Of a stretch of DNA of 64,000 nucleotides, positions 38,862 through 47,805 are shown in pieces; the stretch's first letter is position 1; each line of letters starts with the position of its first letter. Made by a program: the position numbers and the translations under genes. Source of the stretch: a bacterium (lineage in GTDB: Bacteria; Bacteroidota; Bacteroidia; B-17B0; Aurantibacillaceae); contig JAQSCW010000018.1 of assembly GCA_029945625.1 (NCBI GenBank), positions 62,001 to 126,000 of the forward strand, in the 5' to 3' direction. Below the pieces are notes generated by a model. That model had not been told where the DNA came from. It did no database searches and saw nothing but the letters and a program-made list of their open reading frames with translations.

Positions 38862-40340
38862 ATGAAGAGCCTAAATGTTTTCAATGGTAGATCTTTGGTT
38901 CCGGCAATTTTTCTTCTGCTGGCTTTGTTGCATCTGGGAATTGTAATCCTTAATCACTATTACTTTCGCACCTTCGCCTACTATTACGGCGTTTATAATT
39001 TTGCATTTTTTGATTTTGCTCATTTTCGCATCAGTCCCATTCCCATCCTTTTTGATGGGAGCAATTCCACTTTTTTACAAGATCATTTTTCTCTTTTACT
39101 TCCTGTAATTTCACCTTTCTATTGGTTGCTCCACGCCATCACGGGTACATACACCTTATTAATCGTGCAGTGGTTGGCTATTGTTTATGGCGGCTGGGCT
39201 ACTTATAAACTCATTGCATACAAAAGTCACAATCCAAAAATGGCGGCACTGGCCATGGTGACTTATTTTTTGATGTATTGTAGGTTTTCGTCTTATCAGG
39301 CCGACTGTAATCTGGCCATCATTGGTTCAGCGCTCATTCCGGGATTCTTATATTATTTTGAAAAAAAAAATCTACTTCCCCTCATTATCGTTTTTGTGAT
39401 CCTGTTAATTACCCGAGAGGATTTTTCGTTATGGCTCAGCTTTATTTGTTTGTCGTTGGTAATCGTGAAGCGTGGAAGCAAGAAATCTAGAAACCTGGCG
39501 GCACTGTTTCTCGTTATTTCAGTTCTGTTCTTTATTCTTATTTTTAAATGGATCATCCCTTCGCTTGAGTCGGAAACGGTAAAATTCGCTTTGTTCAATT
39601 ACGCAGCTTTGGGTACGACTCCTTTTGAGTCGTTGCAAACCCTGCTTCATCATCCCTTTGATTCTATTAGGATTCTATTTGTGAACCATCTTGGCGATCC
39701 TCAACACGATTGGATAAAGATTAAATTCTATCTTGTTTTTGCCTGCTCCGGAGGAATCTTACTTCTCCTTCGTCCTGCGTATATTATTTGTCTGATTCCG
39801 TTGATCGCCAAAAAAATGTTTAACGATGACCCCATCAGGTGGAGCTACGAAACATATTACGGAATTGAAGTGGCGTCTATTCTTCCTGCATTGGTATTTT
39901 TGACCATTTCAGATTTGAAAGCCGAAAAAATCAGAATCAAGCTTTCTATTTTGGCGCTCGTTATCACGGTTTCAACTTCTGTGTATTGTTTTTGGACTGT
40001 CAATTACCCGATGCTCTATACAAAGTTTGAGTTTTACCGGCCCTGGTTCTTTGAACGTAATTATGCGTTGGCCGATCTGCATCACGCACTTAACAAGGTC
40101 CCTGAAAATGCTGTGGTGAGCGCATCTGGAAGGATTCTACCACATCTGGCCTTTCGCCAAAAAATATACTATTTTCCGAAGGTGGATGACGCTGATTACA
40201 TTTGTTTGACGATTTACGGCGATTCATGGCCCCTTTCTAATGAAGACTATGATGCGGAAGTTAAAAAGCTCAAAGAAAATAGGCTCTGGAAAATTGAATA
40301 TGAAGGGGAAAATGCGATCATCTTCAAGAAAACAAAATAG
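38862..40340 (+). CDS. DUF2079-family membrane protein, copy B (altered motif)
   Basis: A 492-residue polytopic protein of the DUF2079 family, which I know as GT-C-like predicted membrane proteins without proven function. Seen: the first loop NHYYFRTFAYYYGVYNFAFFDFAHF, then FLQDHFSLLLP, CRFSSYQADCNLAIIGSALIPGF, a RED motif and LIAKKMFNDDP. Compared with its paralogue at 42181-43677 the D-x-G of the first loop reads Y-Y-G: Tyr41 replaces the aspartate of copy B' (TAT against GAT). If that aspartate is catalytic, this copy has lost it. The C-terminal about 90 residues form a soluble domain shared by both copies. Confidence 0.75.
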   Translation: MKSLNVFNGRSLVPAIFLLLALLHLGIVILNHYYFRTFAYYYGVYNFAFFDFAHFRISPIPILFDGSNSTFLQDHFSLLLPVISPFYWLLHAITGTYTLLIVQWLAIVYGGWATYKLIAYKSHNPKMAALAMVTYFLMYCRFSSYQADCNLAIIGSALIPGFLYYFEKKNLLPLIIVFVILLITREDFSLWLSFICLSLVIVKRGSKKSRNLAALFLVISVLFFILIFKWIIPSLESETVKFALFNYAALGTTPFESLQTLLHHPFDSIRILFVNHLGDPQHDWIKIKFYLVFACSGGILLLLRPAYIICLIPLIAKKMFNDDPIRWSYETYYGIEVASILPALVFLTISDLKAEKIRIKLSILALVITVSTSVYCFWTVNYPMLYTKFEFYRPWFFERNYALADLHHALNKVPENAVVSASGRILPHLAFRQKIYYFPKVDDADYICLTIYGDSWPLSNEDYDAEVKKLKENRLWKIEYEGENAIIFKKTK

Positions 40341-40423
40341 ACGTATTGCGTCGTTCATTTATCAAAACAGATAAAATTAATTTATAAAACTAACCATTCG
40401 TTATTTCAATAGAACCAATACGT

Positions 40424-42079
40424 GTGAAAGGTAGTAGAGTAGAAAAAATAAAAAAGCACTTTGAAAAGAAAACTGCAATGTTTTTGCTCTTCTTTATTTT
40501 TCTGATCTGCGAGTGGATGGTAAATCCTCTTGGCGAATTTCCACTTAACGATGACTGGTCCTATTCCAAGTCAATTTTGAACTGGATGAAAGACGGGGTG
40601 TTTAGTATCGGCGATTGGCCGGCCATGACCTTGTATACTCATTTGCTGTGGGGAATGTTATTTACAAAAGTTGCCGGTTTTTCCTTTTTCGTGTTGCGTT
40701 TTTCAACAATCATTATGTCGATGATTGGAATATGGGTTCTTTTTCACCTGGTGCATGGTATTACAAAGGAGGTTGGCATTTCTTTTTTAGCGGCTTTGGT
40801 GATGATGGTCAACCCCATTTATTTTAACCTGAGCAACACCTACATGACGGATATTACGTTCAATACGCTCTTGTTAGTTTGCTGCTATTTTGCGCATTCC
40901 TTTTTTAGGAAGAACAATGTGGTTTCTTTTAGTTTGGTATTTGTATTCTCAATTTTGCTGGTCCTTACACGGCAACTCGGCGTAATTTTACCTATTTCCT
41001 TCCTCTTTGCCTGTCTGGGACTTAGAAAAGGAAGAACGTTTTATTTGGTGCTTGGCATTTTATTCACCGCCCTCAATTTTTTGGTTCTTCGCACTTATGA
41101 AAATTACCTTCATCATTTATTGCCTGTATCGTCGGCGTATAAATTTTCGGGGGAAATAAATCCCTTTGATCGCGGATTTTGGGATACTCTGTTAGTAAAC
41201 CTCAGATGGAGGCATTCCACCATTTTGCTTCATTTTCTTGCCTTTACGCTGCCTTTTTCAGTTGTTTATTTATTTTCCGTGGGTAGGGGGGCTTCGTTAA
41301 ACGTGAAGCTCTTGGTGACGGCCTTGGTGCTGGGGTTTACATTGCTGGTGTTTTATAAGGAGCCCTTTCCTCAGGGAAATGTGTTTGTGAATATTGGAGT
41401 AGGTACCCGTACTTTTTACGAGTATTTGTGTTCCACCACTTCCAATGTAATTGAACATGCTTCATCACAAGTGTTTGAAGACCGTATGCATTGGGTGAAG
41501 CTAGCTCTCGTCTTCATTAATTCATTTATCATCGTGTTGGGAATTATCAAGTGGCGGCAACTTAAGTTGCGACTGTTTGAAGGAGATCCTTCAAAGTTGT
41601 TTTTTTTACTCTTTATGATGAGTTATTCTGTTATGATACTCATTCCGGGCAGTTATTTCGACCGTTATCATCTACCCCTCATAACGGTGGGCATTATTTT
41701 GTTAAGTTACCTGAGTAAAATTACTTCCTTCAAGTTGAGAGCAACACTTCCTCTTGTGTTAATCATGATGTACGTTTCGGTGGCCGGTACCAAAGATTAC
41801 TTCACAATCAACAAGATCCGGTGGCAAGCGTATTATTATTTAAAAAATGACCGAAAGATCGATCCCGAGAAAATAAACGGAGGCTTCGAAGTGAACTGCT
41901 GGAATGAAGGGAAGTATGCTTTTTGGTATCTTTTCCTGGAGTTGGACCGCTACGACTACCTCATTCAATTTTCACCGGAACCCAAATTTAAACCTCTGAA
42001 GGAATATGAGTTTCAAAGGTATTTTCCCTACAAAAAGGATAAAATTTTTATATTTGCTCGTAGGCCTGATCCCTCGTAA
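40424..42079 (+). CDS. GT-C/ArnT-like polytopic glycosyltransferase, copy A'
   Basis: A 551-residue polytopic protein, clear paralogue of the one at 34883-36529. It shares the loop FPLNDDWSYSKS (Asp43, Asp44), the loop LSNTYMTDITF, the segment PVSSAYKFSGEINP and the C-terminal soluble domain (KINGGFEVNCWNEGK ... FQRYFPYKKDKIFIF). Predicted to transfer a sugar from a polyprenyl-phosphate donor on the outer face of the inner membrane; this follows from GT-C family knowledge. The start is GTG. With the DUF2079 genes on both sides it forms the alternating pattern B-A'-B'. Confidence 0.8.
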   Translation: MKGSRVEKIKKHFEKKTAMFLLFFIFLICEWMVNPLGEFPLNDDWSYSKSILNWMKDGVFSIGDWPAMTLYTHLLWGMLFTKVAGFSFFVLRFSTIIMSMIGIWVLFHLVHGITKEVGISFLAALVMMVNPIYFNLSNTYMTDITFNTLLLVCCYFAHSFFRKNNVVSFSLVFVFSILLVLTRQLGVILPISFLFACLGLRKGRTFYLVLGILFTALNFLVLRTYENYLHHLLPVSSAYKFSGEINPFDRGFWDTLLVNLRWRHSTILLHFLAFTLPFSVVYLFSVGRGASLNVKLLVTALVLGFTLLVFYKEPFPQGNVFVNIGVGTRTFYEYLCSTTSNVIEHASSQVFEDRMHWVKLALVFINSFIIVLGIIKWRQLKLRLFEGDPSKLFFLLFMMSYSVMILIPGSYFDRYHLPLITVGIILLSYLSKITSFKLRATLPLVLIMMYVSVAGTKDYFTINKIRWQAYYYLKNDRKIDPEKINGGFEVNCWNEGKYAFWYLFLELDRYDYLIQFSPEPKFKPLKEYEFQRYFPYKKDKIFIFARRPDPS

Positions 42080-42180
42080 CTAGGAAGAAGAAGGAGGAAA
42101 GATCCTGTAGCAACTATGAAACATTCAATCAACAAAGTTTTTTCAACTAATAGTCATTCGGGGAGGAATGTCGTTCCTAA

Positions 42181-43677
42181 TTGAATCAAGGTTTTTTAAA
42201 ATACACACAAAGTTCCGGGCCCATTATTTGGCTTTGTTTTGTTTTTTTTGCGGCACTGAATTTGATGATTGTCATCTTAAATCACTATTTTTTTAGAACG
42301 TATACCTGGGATTATGGTGCTTATAATTTTGCTTTTTACGATTTTGCTCATTTGAGGCTCAGTCCGAATCTCATCTCAAGAGTCATTGTGCCTTGGGATG
42401 TTCATTTTCTACAGGATCACATTTCGTTTACTCTCCCGCTATTGTCACCTTTGTTTTGGGTAATGAATGGGATGACGCATTCCTATTCTCTGCTTATTAT
42501 TCAGTGGGGGTTTATCGTTTTCGGGGCTTGGGCAACATTTAAATTAGTTGAGCTGAAGTCAAACAGCCAATACCTTGCTTTGCTATCTGTTGTTTATTAT
42601 TATGTGCTTTATGGCAGGTATTCTTCTTATCAAGGAGATTGCAATTTGGCAATCCTTGGGGCAAGTGTTCTTCCGGGATTTTTTTATTTTTTTGAGGCGG
42701 GAAAATTGAAGGCCAGTATGCTGTGTTTTGCTTTCTTGTGCCTCAACCGCGAAGACATGCCTCTTTGCCTGATTTTTATAAGTTTGTTTCTGATGATCGT
42801 TTACCGAAAAGATAGAGAAAGATTTAGATGGGCTGGTATTTTTGCCCTGTTGTCTATTCTCTATTTTGTGGTTGTGTTTACCGTTCTGATTCCATTTTTT
42901 GAAGATCAGAATAAAAAATTTAACCTCTTTGATTATGGCATTCTTGGAGAAAATCCGCTTAAGGCACTTACCTTTGTGCTCACACATCCTCTCAAGGCCA
43001 CGCAATACCTGTTCGTGAATCACCTTAATGATGCTGCTTTTGATTGGGTGAAAACGTCTTTTTATGTTTTGTACGGGGTTTGTGGTGGTTTTCTCCTGTT
43101 TAAACGTCCACTCTATTTTTTGTGTTTAATTCCATTCGTGGCTAAAAAGATGTTTAATGATAGTCCCCAGCGATGGGGCTACGAAAACTATTATAGCATT
43201 GAATTTGTGTGTTTGTTGCCGCTATTTATTTTTTCAATTCTTGCCGAGTTTAAGAACGAACGGCTGCGGTATGGTACTGCTATAACGATTTGTGTAATTT
43301 CTCTTTTACTTACGGCGGTTTGCCTGAAGGAGTCCCTAAATGGCGGCTTGGGAAACCGTAAGATAAATTTCTTTTCTTCAAATTTCTATAAGTCGGAGCA
43401 AAATGTTTCCTCTATCCATAAACTTTTGAAACTTATTCCGGCACAAACCCCCTTGTGTGCCAGCAGCGACCTAATTCCCCACCTGTCGGAAAGAAAAAAG
43501 ATATTTTATTATCCATACACAAAGGAATGTGAGTATGTGTGTGTGAATAAAATGGCGCATACATATCCCGCCACGCAACAACAATTTAACAGCGAGTTCA
43601 ACAACCTATTAAAGAGCAAGTCATGGCGGTTGCTGGCTGTAACCGGCGATGTTTATTTATTTAGAAGAGCAAATTAA
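42181..43677 (+). CDS. DUF2079-family membrane protein, copy B'
   Basis: A 498-residue polytopic protein related along its length to the one at 38862-40340. It retains the first-loop motif YTWDYGAYNFAFYDFAH with Asp44, consistent with the D-x-G loops of DUF2079 proteins. Other shared stretches are FLQDHISFTLPLLSP, GRYSSYQGDCNLAILGASVLPGF, NREDMP and VAKKMFNDSP. The C-terminal soluble part (about 400-498) contains cysteines that copy B lacks. The start is TTG; no ATG or GTG lies nearby upstream. Presumed membrane glycosyltransferase or related glycan enzyme; not proven for any member I know. Confidence 0.75.
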   Translation: MNQGFLKYTQSSGPIIWLCFVFFAALNLMIVILNHYFFRTYTWDYGAYNFAFYDFAHLRLSPNLISRVIVPWDVHFLQDHISFTLPLLSPLFWVMNGMTHSYSLLIIQWGFIVFGAWATFKLVELKSNSQYLALLSVVYYYVLYGRYSSYQGDCNLAILGASVLPGFFYFFEAGKLKASMLCFAFLCLNREDMPLCLIFISLFLMIVYRKDRERFRWAGIFALLSILYFVVVFTVLIPFFEDQNKKFNLFDYGILGENPLKALTFVLTHPLKATQYLFVNHLNDAAFDWVKTSFYVLYGVCGGFLLFKRPLYFLCLIPFVAKKMFNDSPQRWGYENYYSIEFVCLLPLFIFSILAEFKNERLRYGTAITICVISLLLTAVCLKESLNGGLGNRKINFFSSNFYKSEQNVSSIHKLLKLIPAQTPLCASSDLIPHLSERKKIFYYPYTKECEYVCVNKMAHTYPATQQQFNSEFNNLLKSKSWRLLAVTGDVYLFRRAN

Positions 43678-43731
43678 TTTGAAGGTTTAGGTCTCGAAAA
43701 TGAGAATAATTAGGTAAGTTTAGGATAAATT

Positions 43732-45354
43732 ATGCAACCCGGATTTAATATACTCACAGTTTTCAGAAATGCCCGCTTTTACTTGTTCCTGTATGTGATC
43801 GCATTATTTTTACTGAATTATTACAGTAAAACACTTTTTTACCGCCCTAGCAGTATGCACCAATGGCGGCAAACGGATTGCCTTTCGATCACTAAAAATT
43901 ACTACGAAGAAGGAATGCACTTTTTTCAACCTAAAATCCACTACCAGGGACCCGTTGATGGTAAAGCTGTAAGTGAATTTCCCATTTTAAATTATACCGT
44001 TGCGGCATTGTGGAAGGTGTTTGGTGAACATGAATTCATTTACCGCTTGCTTGAGTATCTGATCTATCTCACCGCTATTTTCATTTTATTTGGCACGATG
44101 TTGAGATTCTACAAGTCGAGATTCATAGCTTTTTTTACGGTGAGTATCTTACTCACCTCACCGCTTCTTACTTTTTACAGCTTTAATTTTATTGCAGATG
44201 TTCCCGCCTTGTCGTTTGGGATTATGAGTTTTTGTTTTTTTCTCACCTTTTATTTTAATAAAAAGATCTCATTTTTTTACTGGGCTATTTTTTGCGGCAC
44301 GCTCGCAGTGCTCATGAAAGCCAGTGCTTTAATGGGGCTTTCGCTGTTATTCTTTTTTAGCGTCATCGACCTGCTAAATTTGAACCGGATCTTTAAAACA
44401 GAGCGTTTATTTACTAAAAAGATGTGGCCTGCTTTTACAATTGTTCTTTCGGTAACAGTCATTGTGTCTTGGTACCGCTTCGCATTGGCATATAATCTTA
44501 ACAATTCCAATAATATTTTCCTTCTTACGGTGTTGCCAATTTGGGAAATGGATGAGGCACAGATTATTTATAATCTCAAAAACCTGTTCAATAATCTCTT
44601 TCCGGTCTTTCTGAATAAACCTATGTTGTTTTTGTTTTTGTGTGTTGTGATGTACGTCGCCGGTCGGTTTAGGCAACTGAATGTGTTTTATAGATACGCA
44701 TTTGTATTTACAGCTATCTATTTTGTTTTTTATATTTTGTTCTTTTTTCAGGTTTTTGGGGTTCACGACTATTACCTGAATAACCTCATGATTTTTCCGG
44801 TAATCACTTTTATGTCATTTGCCTCTATTATTACCAAAACCAATTTCCTGATTTCTCATCGTTCTTTTGTGTGGCTTTTTTTGATATCGCTTATATTGTT
44901 TAATTCTTTTCATGCCGCTGCCATGTATCGTTTGCGAATGATTAAAGATGATAAAATGGTGTATTGGTTTCCTTTCAATACGGAGGAGGAACGTAATCTC
45001 TCTCAGTATTTATTTTGGGATTATGGAAATGCAATCAAAAAGGTAGAGGGTCTTACGCCCGCACTGAGAGAACATGGTATTCAGCGCGAAGATTTTGTAC
45101 TGAGTGTTCCCGATCAAAGTTTCGATATTTCATTGTACTTTATGGATCAAAAGGGGCGAACCATTCCACGCGATTATTTTTCAATGGATACAACAATTAT
45201 TTTTAGTTATAGACATAAAAAAATAAAGTACTTTGTGTTAAGCGATACTACTTTAAAGGCACAGATTTCCTTCAAAAAATTCTCTCCCTATCTCGAAACA
45301 TTTTTTACCAGTAATGGAGTGGAAGTGTTTAAAGTCAAACCGAGTTTTTATTAA
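43732..45354 (+). CDS. GT39/ArnT-like membrane glycosyltransferase
   Basis: A 540-residue polytopic protein of the dolichyl/polyprenyl-phosphate sugar transferase type. The first extracytoplasmic loop has YRPSSMHQWRQTDCLSIT, with Asp49 in the place of the catalytic acidic residue, and goes on to the FPILNYTVAALWKVFGEHEFIYRL segment common in such proteins. About eleven hydrophobic segments are seen, and a short soluble tail (after about 420) with a QSFDISLYFMD motif. It is not close in sequence to the A/A' pair. The stop codon is directly followed by the MBOAT start, so these two and the SGNH gene are surely co-translated. Confidence 0.8.
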   Translation: MQPGFNILTVFRNARFYLFLYVIALFLLNYYSKTLFYRPSSMHQWRQTDCLSITKNYYEEGMHFFQPKIHYQGPVDGKAVSEFPILNYTVAALWKVFGEHEFIYRLLEYLIYLTAIFILFGTMLRFYKSRFIAFFTVSILLTSPLLTFYSFNFIADVPALSFGIMSFCFFLTFYFNKKISFFYWAIFCGTLAVLMKASALMGLSLLFFFSVIDLLNLNRIFKTERLFTKKMWPAFTIVLSVTVIVSWYRFALAYNLNNSNNIFLLTVLPIWEMDEAQIIYNLKNLFNNLFPVFLNKPMLFLFLCVVMYVAGRFRQLNVFYRYAFVFTAIYFVFYILFFFQVFGVHDYYLNNLMIFPVITFMSFASIITKTNFLISHRSFVWLFLISLILFNSFHAAAMYRLRMIKDDKMVYWFPFNTEEERNLSQYLFWDYGNAIKKVEGLTPALREHGIQREDFVLSVPDQSFDISLYFMDQKGRTIPRDYFSMDTTIIFSYRHKKIKYFVLSDTTLKAQISFKKFSPYLETFFTSNGVEVFKVKPSFY

Positions 45355-46761
45355 ATGCTGTTTAATTCACTCCATTTCCTTATTTTTTTGCCACTCGTGA
45401 TTGGGCTCTATTACCTCTTGCCACAGAGGTTCCGATGGATTTTTATTTTTTTGGCGAGTTGTTATTTTTATATGGCCTTTGTGCCTAAGTACATCCTTAT
45501 ATTATTTCTTATCATTGCCATCGATTATGTGTCGGGCTTGGCCATTGAAAAGGCAAGTGGTACAAGGCGAAAACTATTTCTTTGGCTAAGTTTGTCTTCA
45601 AACATCTTATTGCTTGCTTTCTTTAAATATTTTAATTTTTTGAACGTAAATGTAGCCGACTTGCTTTCTCTTTTTGGGACTGAGTTTCACCCGGTGAATT
45701 TGAGCATTATTTTGCCCATCGGACTATCCTTTCACACCTTCCAGTCGATGAGTTATACGATTGAGGTGTACCGGGGGAAACAACAGGCAGAGAAACATTT
45801 GGGATATTTTGCCAACTATGTGCTGTTCTTTCCTCAAATGGTAGCAGGCCCTATTGAACGTTATGAGAATTTGGGTACTGAATTGAAGGTGGAACATCAT
45901 CCGGTGTACAAAAACTTTTCCGACGGTTTTCGTTTAGTTTTATTTGGTTTATTTGTAAAGATGACCATTGCTGATAACATTGCACCTTATGTGAATGAGG
46001 TGTATAAACAGCCTTGGACATATAGTGCTTTGGAGGTATGGGTGGCGGTATTTTTGTTTTCATTTCAGATCTACGCCGATTTTTATGGTTATTCTACTAT
46101 TGCATTGGGCTGTGCGCGTCTCCTTGGCATAAAGATTATGGACAACTTTAAAACACCTTATTTGTCCAGAAGCATTTCCGAATTTTGGTCGCGCTGGCAC
46201 ATCTCACTTAGCACCTGGTTCAGAGATTATTTATACATTACCCTTGGGGGAAACAGAGTAAAACTTCCGAGATGGAGTCTTAATATTATGATTGTGTTTA
46301 TGGTAAGCGGCTTATGGCATGGGGCCAATTGGACCTTTGTAGTGTGGGGCGCTTTGCACGGATTGGTTTCGTTGGCTGAGCGTTATTTCAATATGATAGT
46401 TAAAATTGAAAAAACGGAATCGTTGAGCTTTTGGAATGTTTTGCTTACGGTAAAAACGTTTGTGATCACCTCGCTGATTTGGATCTTTTTCAGGGCCGAA
46501 AATTTTGCCAACGCCAAGGATATGATTAAGGCTCTACTCTTCAACTATCATTTGGCTGGTAAGGGCGTGAATTATATACCGGCGCTGGTGTTTTCTTTAG
46601 CGTTGATCGTCACCGACGTGTACGTTTACAATTCGCGCATCGACGTGCGTCTCGGTTTTCTTAAAACACCCTACAGATGGGCCGTGTATGCCGTTCTGAT
46701 CTTTGGTTTATTTGTTCTTTCGGGCACTCAAAAATTCGCTTTTATTTATTTTCAGTTCTAA
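45355..46761 (+). CDS. MBOAT family O-acyltransferase (AlgI/DltB-like)
   Basis: Polytopic inner-membrane acyltransferase of 468 residues that moves an acyl group across the membrane toward an extracytoplasmic glycan. Conserved MBOAT features: FPQMVAGPIERY near residue 160, FWSRWHISLSTWFRDYLYI near 280, and GLWHGANWTFVVWGALHG with the catalytic histidine pair near 322-335. AlgI (alginate acetylation) and DltB (teichoic acid D-alanylation) are the studied relatives; alginate genes are absent. It shares one base with the following SGNH-like gene, the typical MBOAT-SGNH pairing, and sits between the scoA and scoB genes. Confidence 0.93.
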   Translation: MLFNSLHFLIFLPLVIGLYYLLPQRFRWIFIFLASCYFYMAFVPKYILILFLIIAIDYVSGLAIEKASGTRRKLFLWLSLSSNILLLAFFKYFNFLNVNVADLLSLFGTEFHPVNLSIILPIGLSFHTFQSMSYTIEVYRGKQQAEKHLGYFANYVLFFPQMVAGPIERYENLGTELKVEHHPVYKNFSDGFRLVLFGLFVKMTIADNIAPYVNEVYKQPWTYSALEVWVAVFLFSFQIYADFYGYSTIALGCARLLGIKIMDNFKTPYLSRSISEFWSRWHISLSTWFRDYLYITLGGNRVKLPRWSLNIMIVFMVSGLWHGANWTFVVWGALHGLVSLAERYFNMIVKIEKTESLSFWNVLLTVKTFVITSLIWIFFRAENFANAKDMIKALLFNYHLAGKGVNYIPALVFSLALIVTDVYVYNSRIDVRLGFLKTPYRWAVYAVLIFGLFVLSGTQKFAFIYFQF

Positions 46762-47804
46762 TGTTAAAAAAGGTATTGATACGATTTTTGTGGGTGGGCT
46801 TAATCATCTTGAGCCTCGATGTTGTGTATACGCATACGTTGTACCCTAAAGATCTTGAAGAAAAGAGCAAGGAGGTGGTTGAGATCTGGAATTCTCAGGA
46901 CAGTGCCGATATTTATTATTTTGGCGAATCTTCAAACACCACTTATCGCGAGACGGATTCTCTTAAGAACCGGATCTCAGAATTCACCAATTGGTTTTAC
47001 CCTTCTTTAAGGATCACTAACATTAATAAATTCGCTACGCATGGTGGAGTTTACCGCCAATGGTTAAAAGTTATTGATACAAAAAAGAAATTGCCGCATG
47101 CTATTATTATTACTCTGAATTTACGTTCATTTAATGCCGGATGGATCCATTCCAATCTTGAAACACAATTACAAGAAGCCATGGTGTTTACGCAACCTTT
47201 TCCAAATATTGTGAACCGTTTCTTTTTATCACTGCAGGCCTTTGATAATAAAACTGATAAACAACGTGAAGAAGATATGCTCCGCGATTATCGCACGGTT
47301 CCTCTGGTATTTCCTTATCCTTTTCCCTTTAAAACGGTGTCGGAGTGGGATAGCCATATGGCAGCAGGGGGCTACCTTAAACCCGATGGTTCGTGGGATA
47401 TGGATAAGATCGTATTAGCTTGCCATTTCATTAAGGGGTATGGGTTTAACATTCGCCAAAATAACCCCAGAATAGCCGATTTTGATGCAATTTATGATTG
47501 GTGTTCCAAATTTCAAGTGAATTTATACTTAAATTTATTGGCTGAAAACGTACAGTATGCTGATAGCCTTGTAGGCAAGGATTTAGTATTTTTAATGAAA
47601 CAAAACAGAGATTTTTTGGTGAAAAGATACCAAAAGGGAAATTGCAAAGTGATCGATAACCTGGAGGTGGTGCCCGGACGAGAATTTATAGATCTGGAGT
47701 GGACCACAGAACATTACGCCTGCAAAGGCAGAATGACAATAGCAAAAAATATTTCAGACACGCTAAAAAAACAATTTAATAACAAATACAAGAAGGCCTA
47801 TTAA
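46761..47804 (+). CDS. SGNH/DltD-like partner of the MBOAT acyltransferase
   Basis: A 347-residue protein with an N-terminal membrane anchor (about 7-27) and an extracytoplasmic domain. IYYFGESSNTTYR (Gly55-Asn59) resembles the catalytic serine block of SGNH/DltD-type hydrolases, LNLRSFNAGW could be the Asn block, and LEWTTEHYACKGR near the C-terminus supplies the late acidic residue-histidine pair. The family is inferred, since similarity is weak outside these blocks. The frame is open upstream into the MBOAT gene, but the ATG at 46761 overlaps its stop and begins at the membrane anchor. Its role would be acyl transfer from MBOAT to a surface glycan. It ends one base before scoB. Confidence 0.65.
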   Translation: MLKKVLIRFLWVGLIILSLDVVYTHTLYPKDLEEKSKEVVEIWNSQDSADIYYFGESSNTTYRETDSLKNRISEFTNWFYPSLRITNINKFATHGGVYRQWLKVIDTKKKLPHAIIITLNLRSFNAGWIHSNLETQLQEAMVFTQPFPNIVNRFFLSLQAFDNKTDKQREEDMLRDYRTVPLVFPYPFPFKTVSEWDSHMAAGGYLKPDGSWDMDKIVLACHFIKGYGFNIRQNNPRIADFDAIYDWCSKFQVNLYLNLLAENVQYADSLVGKDLVFLMKQNRDFLVKRYQKGNCKVIDNLEVVPGREFIDLEWTTEHYACKGRMTIAKNISDTLKKQFNNKYKKAY

Positions 47805-47805
47805 C

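Noticed and set aside
42583-43023. Minus-strand frame of 146 codons inside the DUF2079 gene
   Set aside because: Lysine- and asparagine-rich antisense translation of a membrane protein; typical shadow frame.
46677-46760. Upstream start for the SGNH-like protein, inside the MBOAT gene
   Set aside because: Would add 28 residues that are out-of-frame translation of the MBOAT C-terminus; the ATG at 46761 begins at the membrane anchor.
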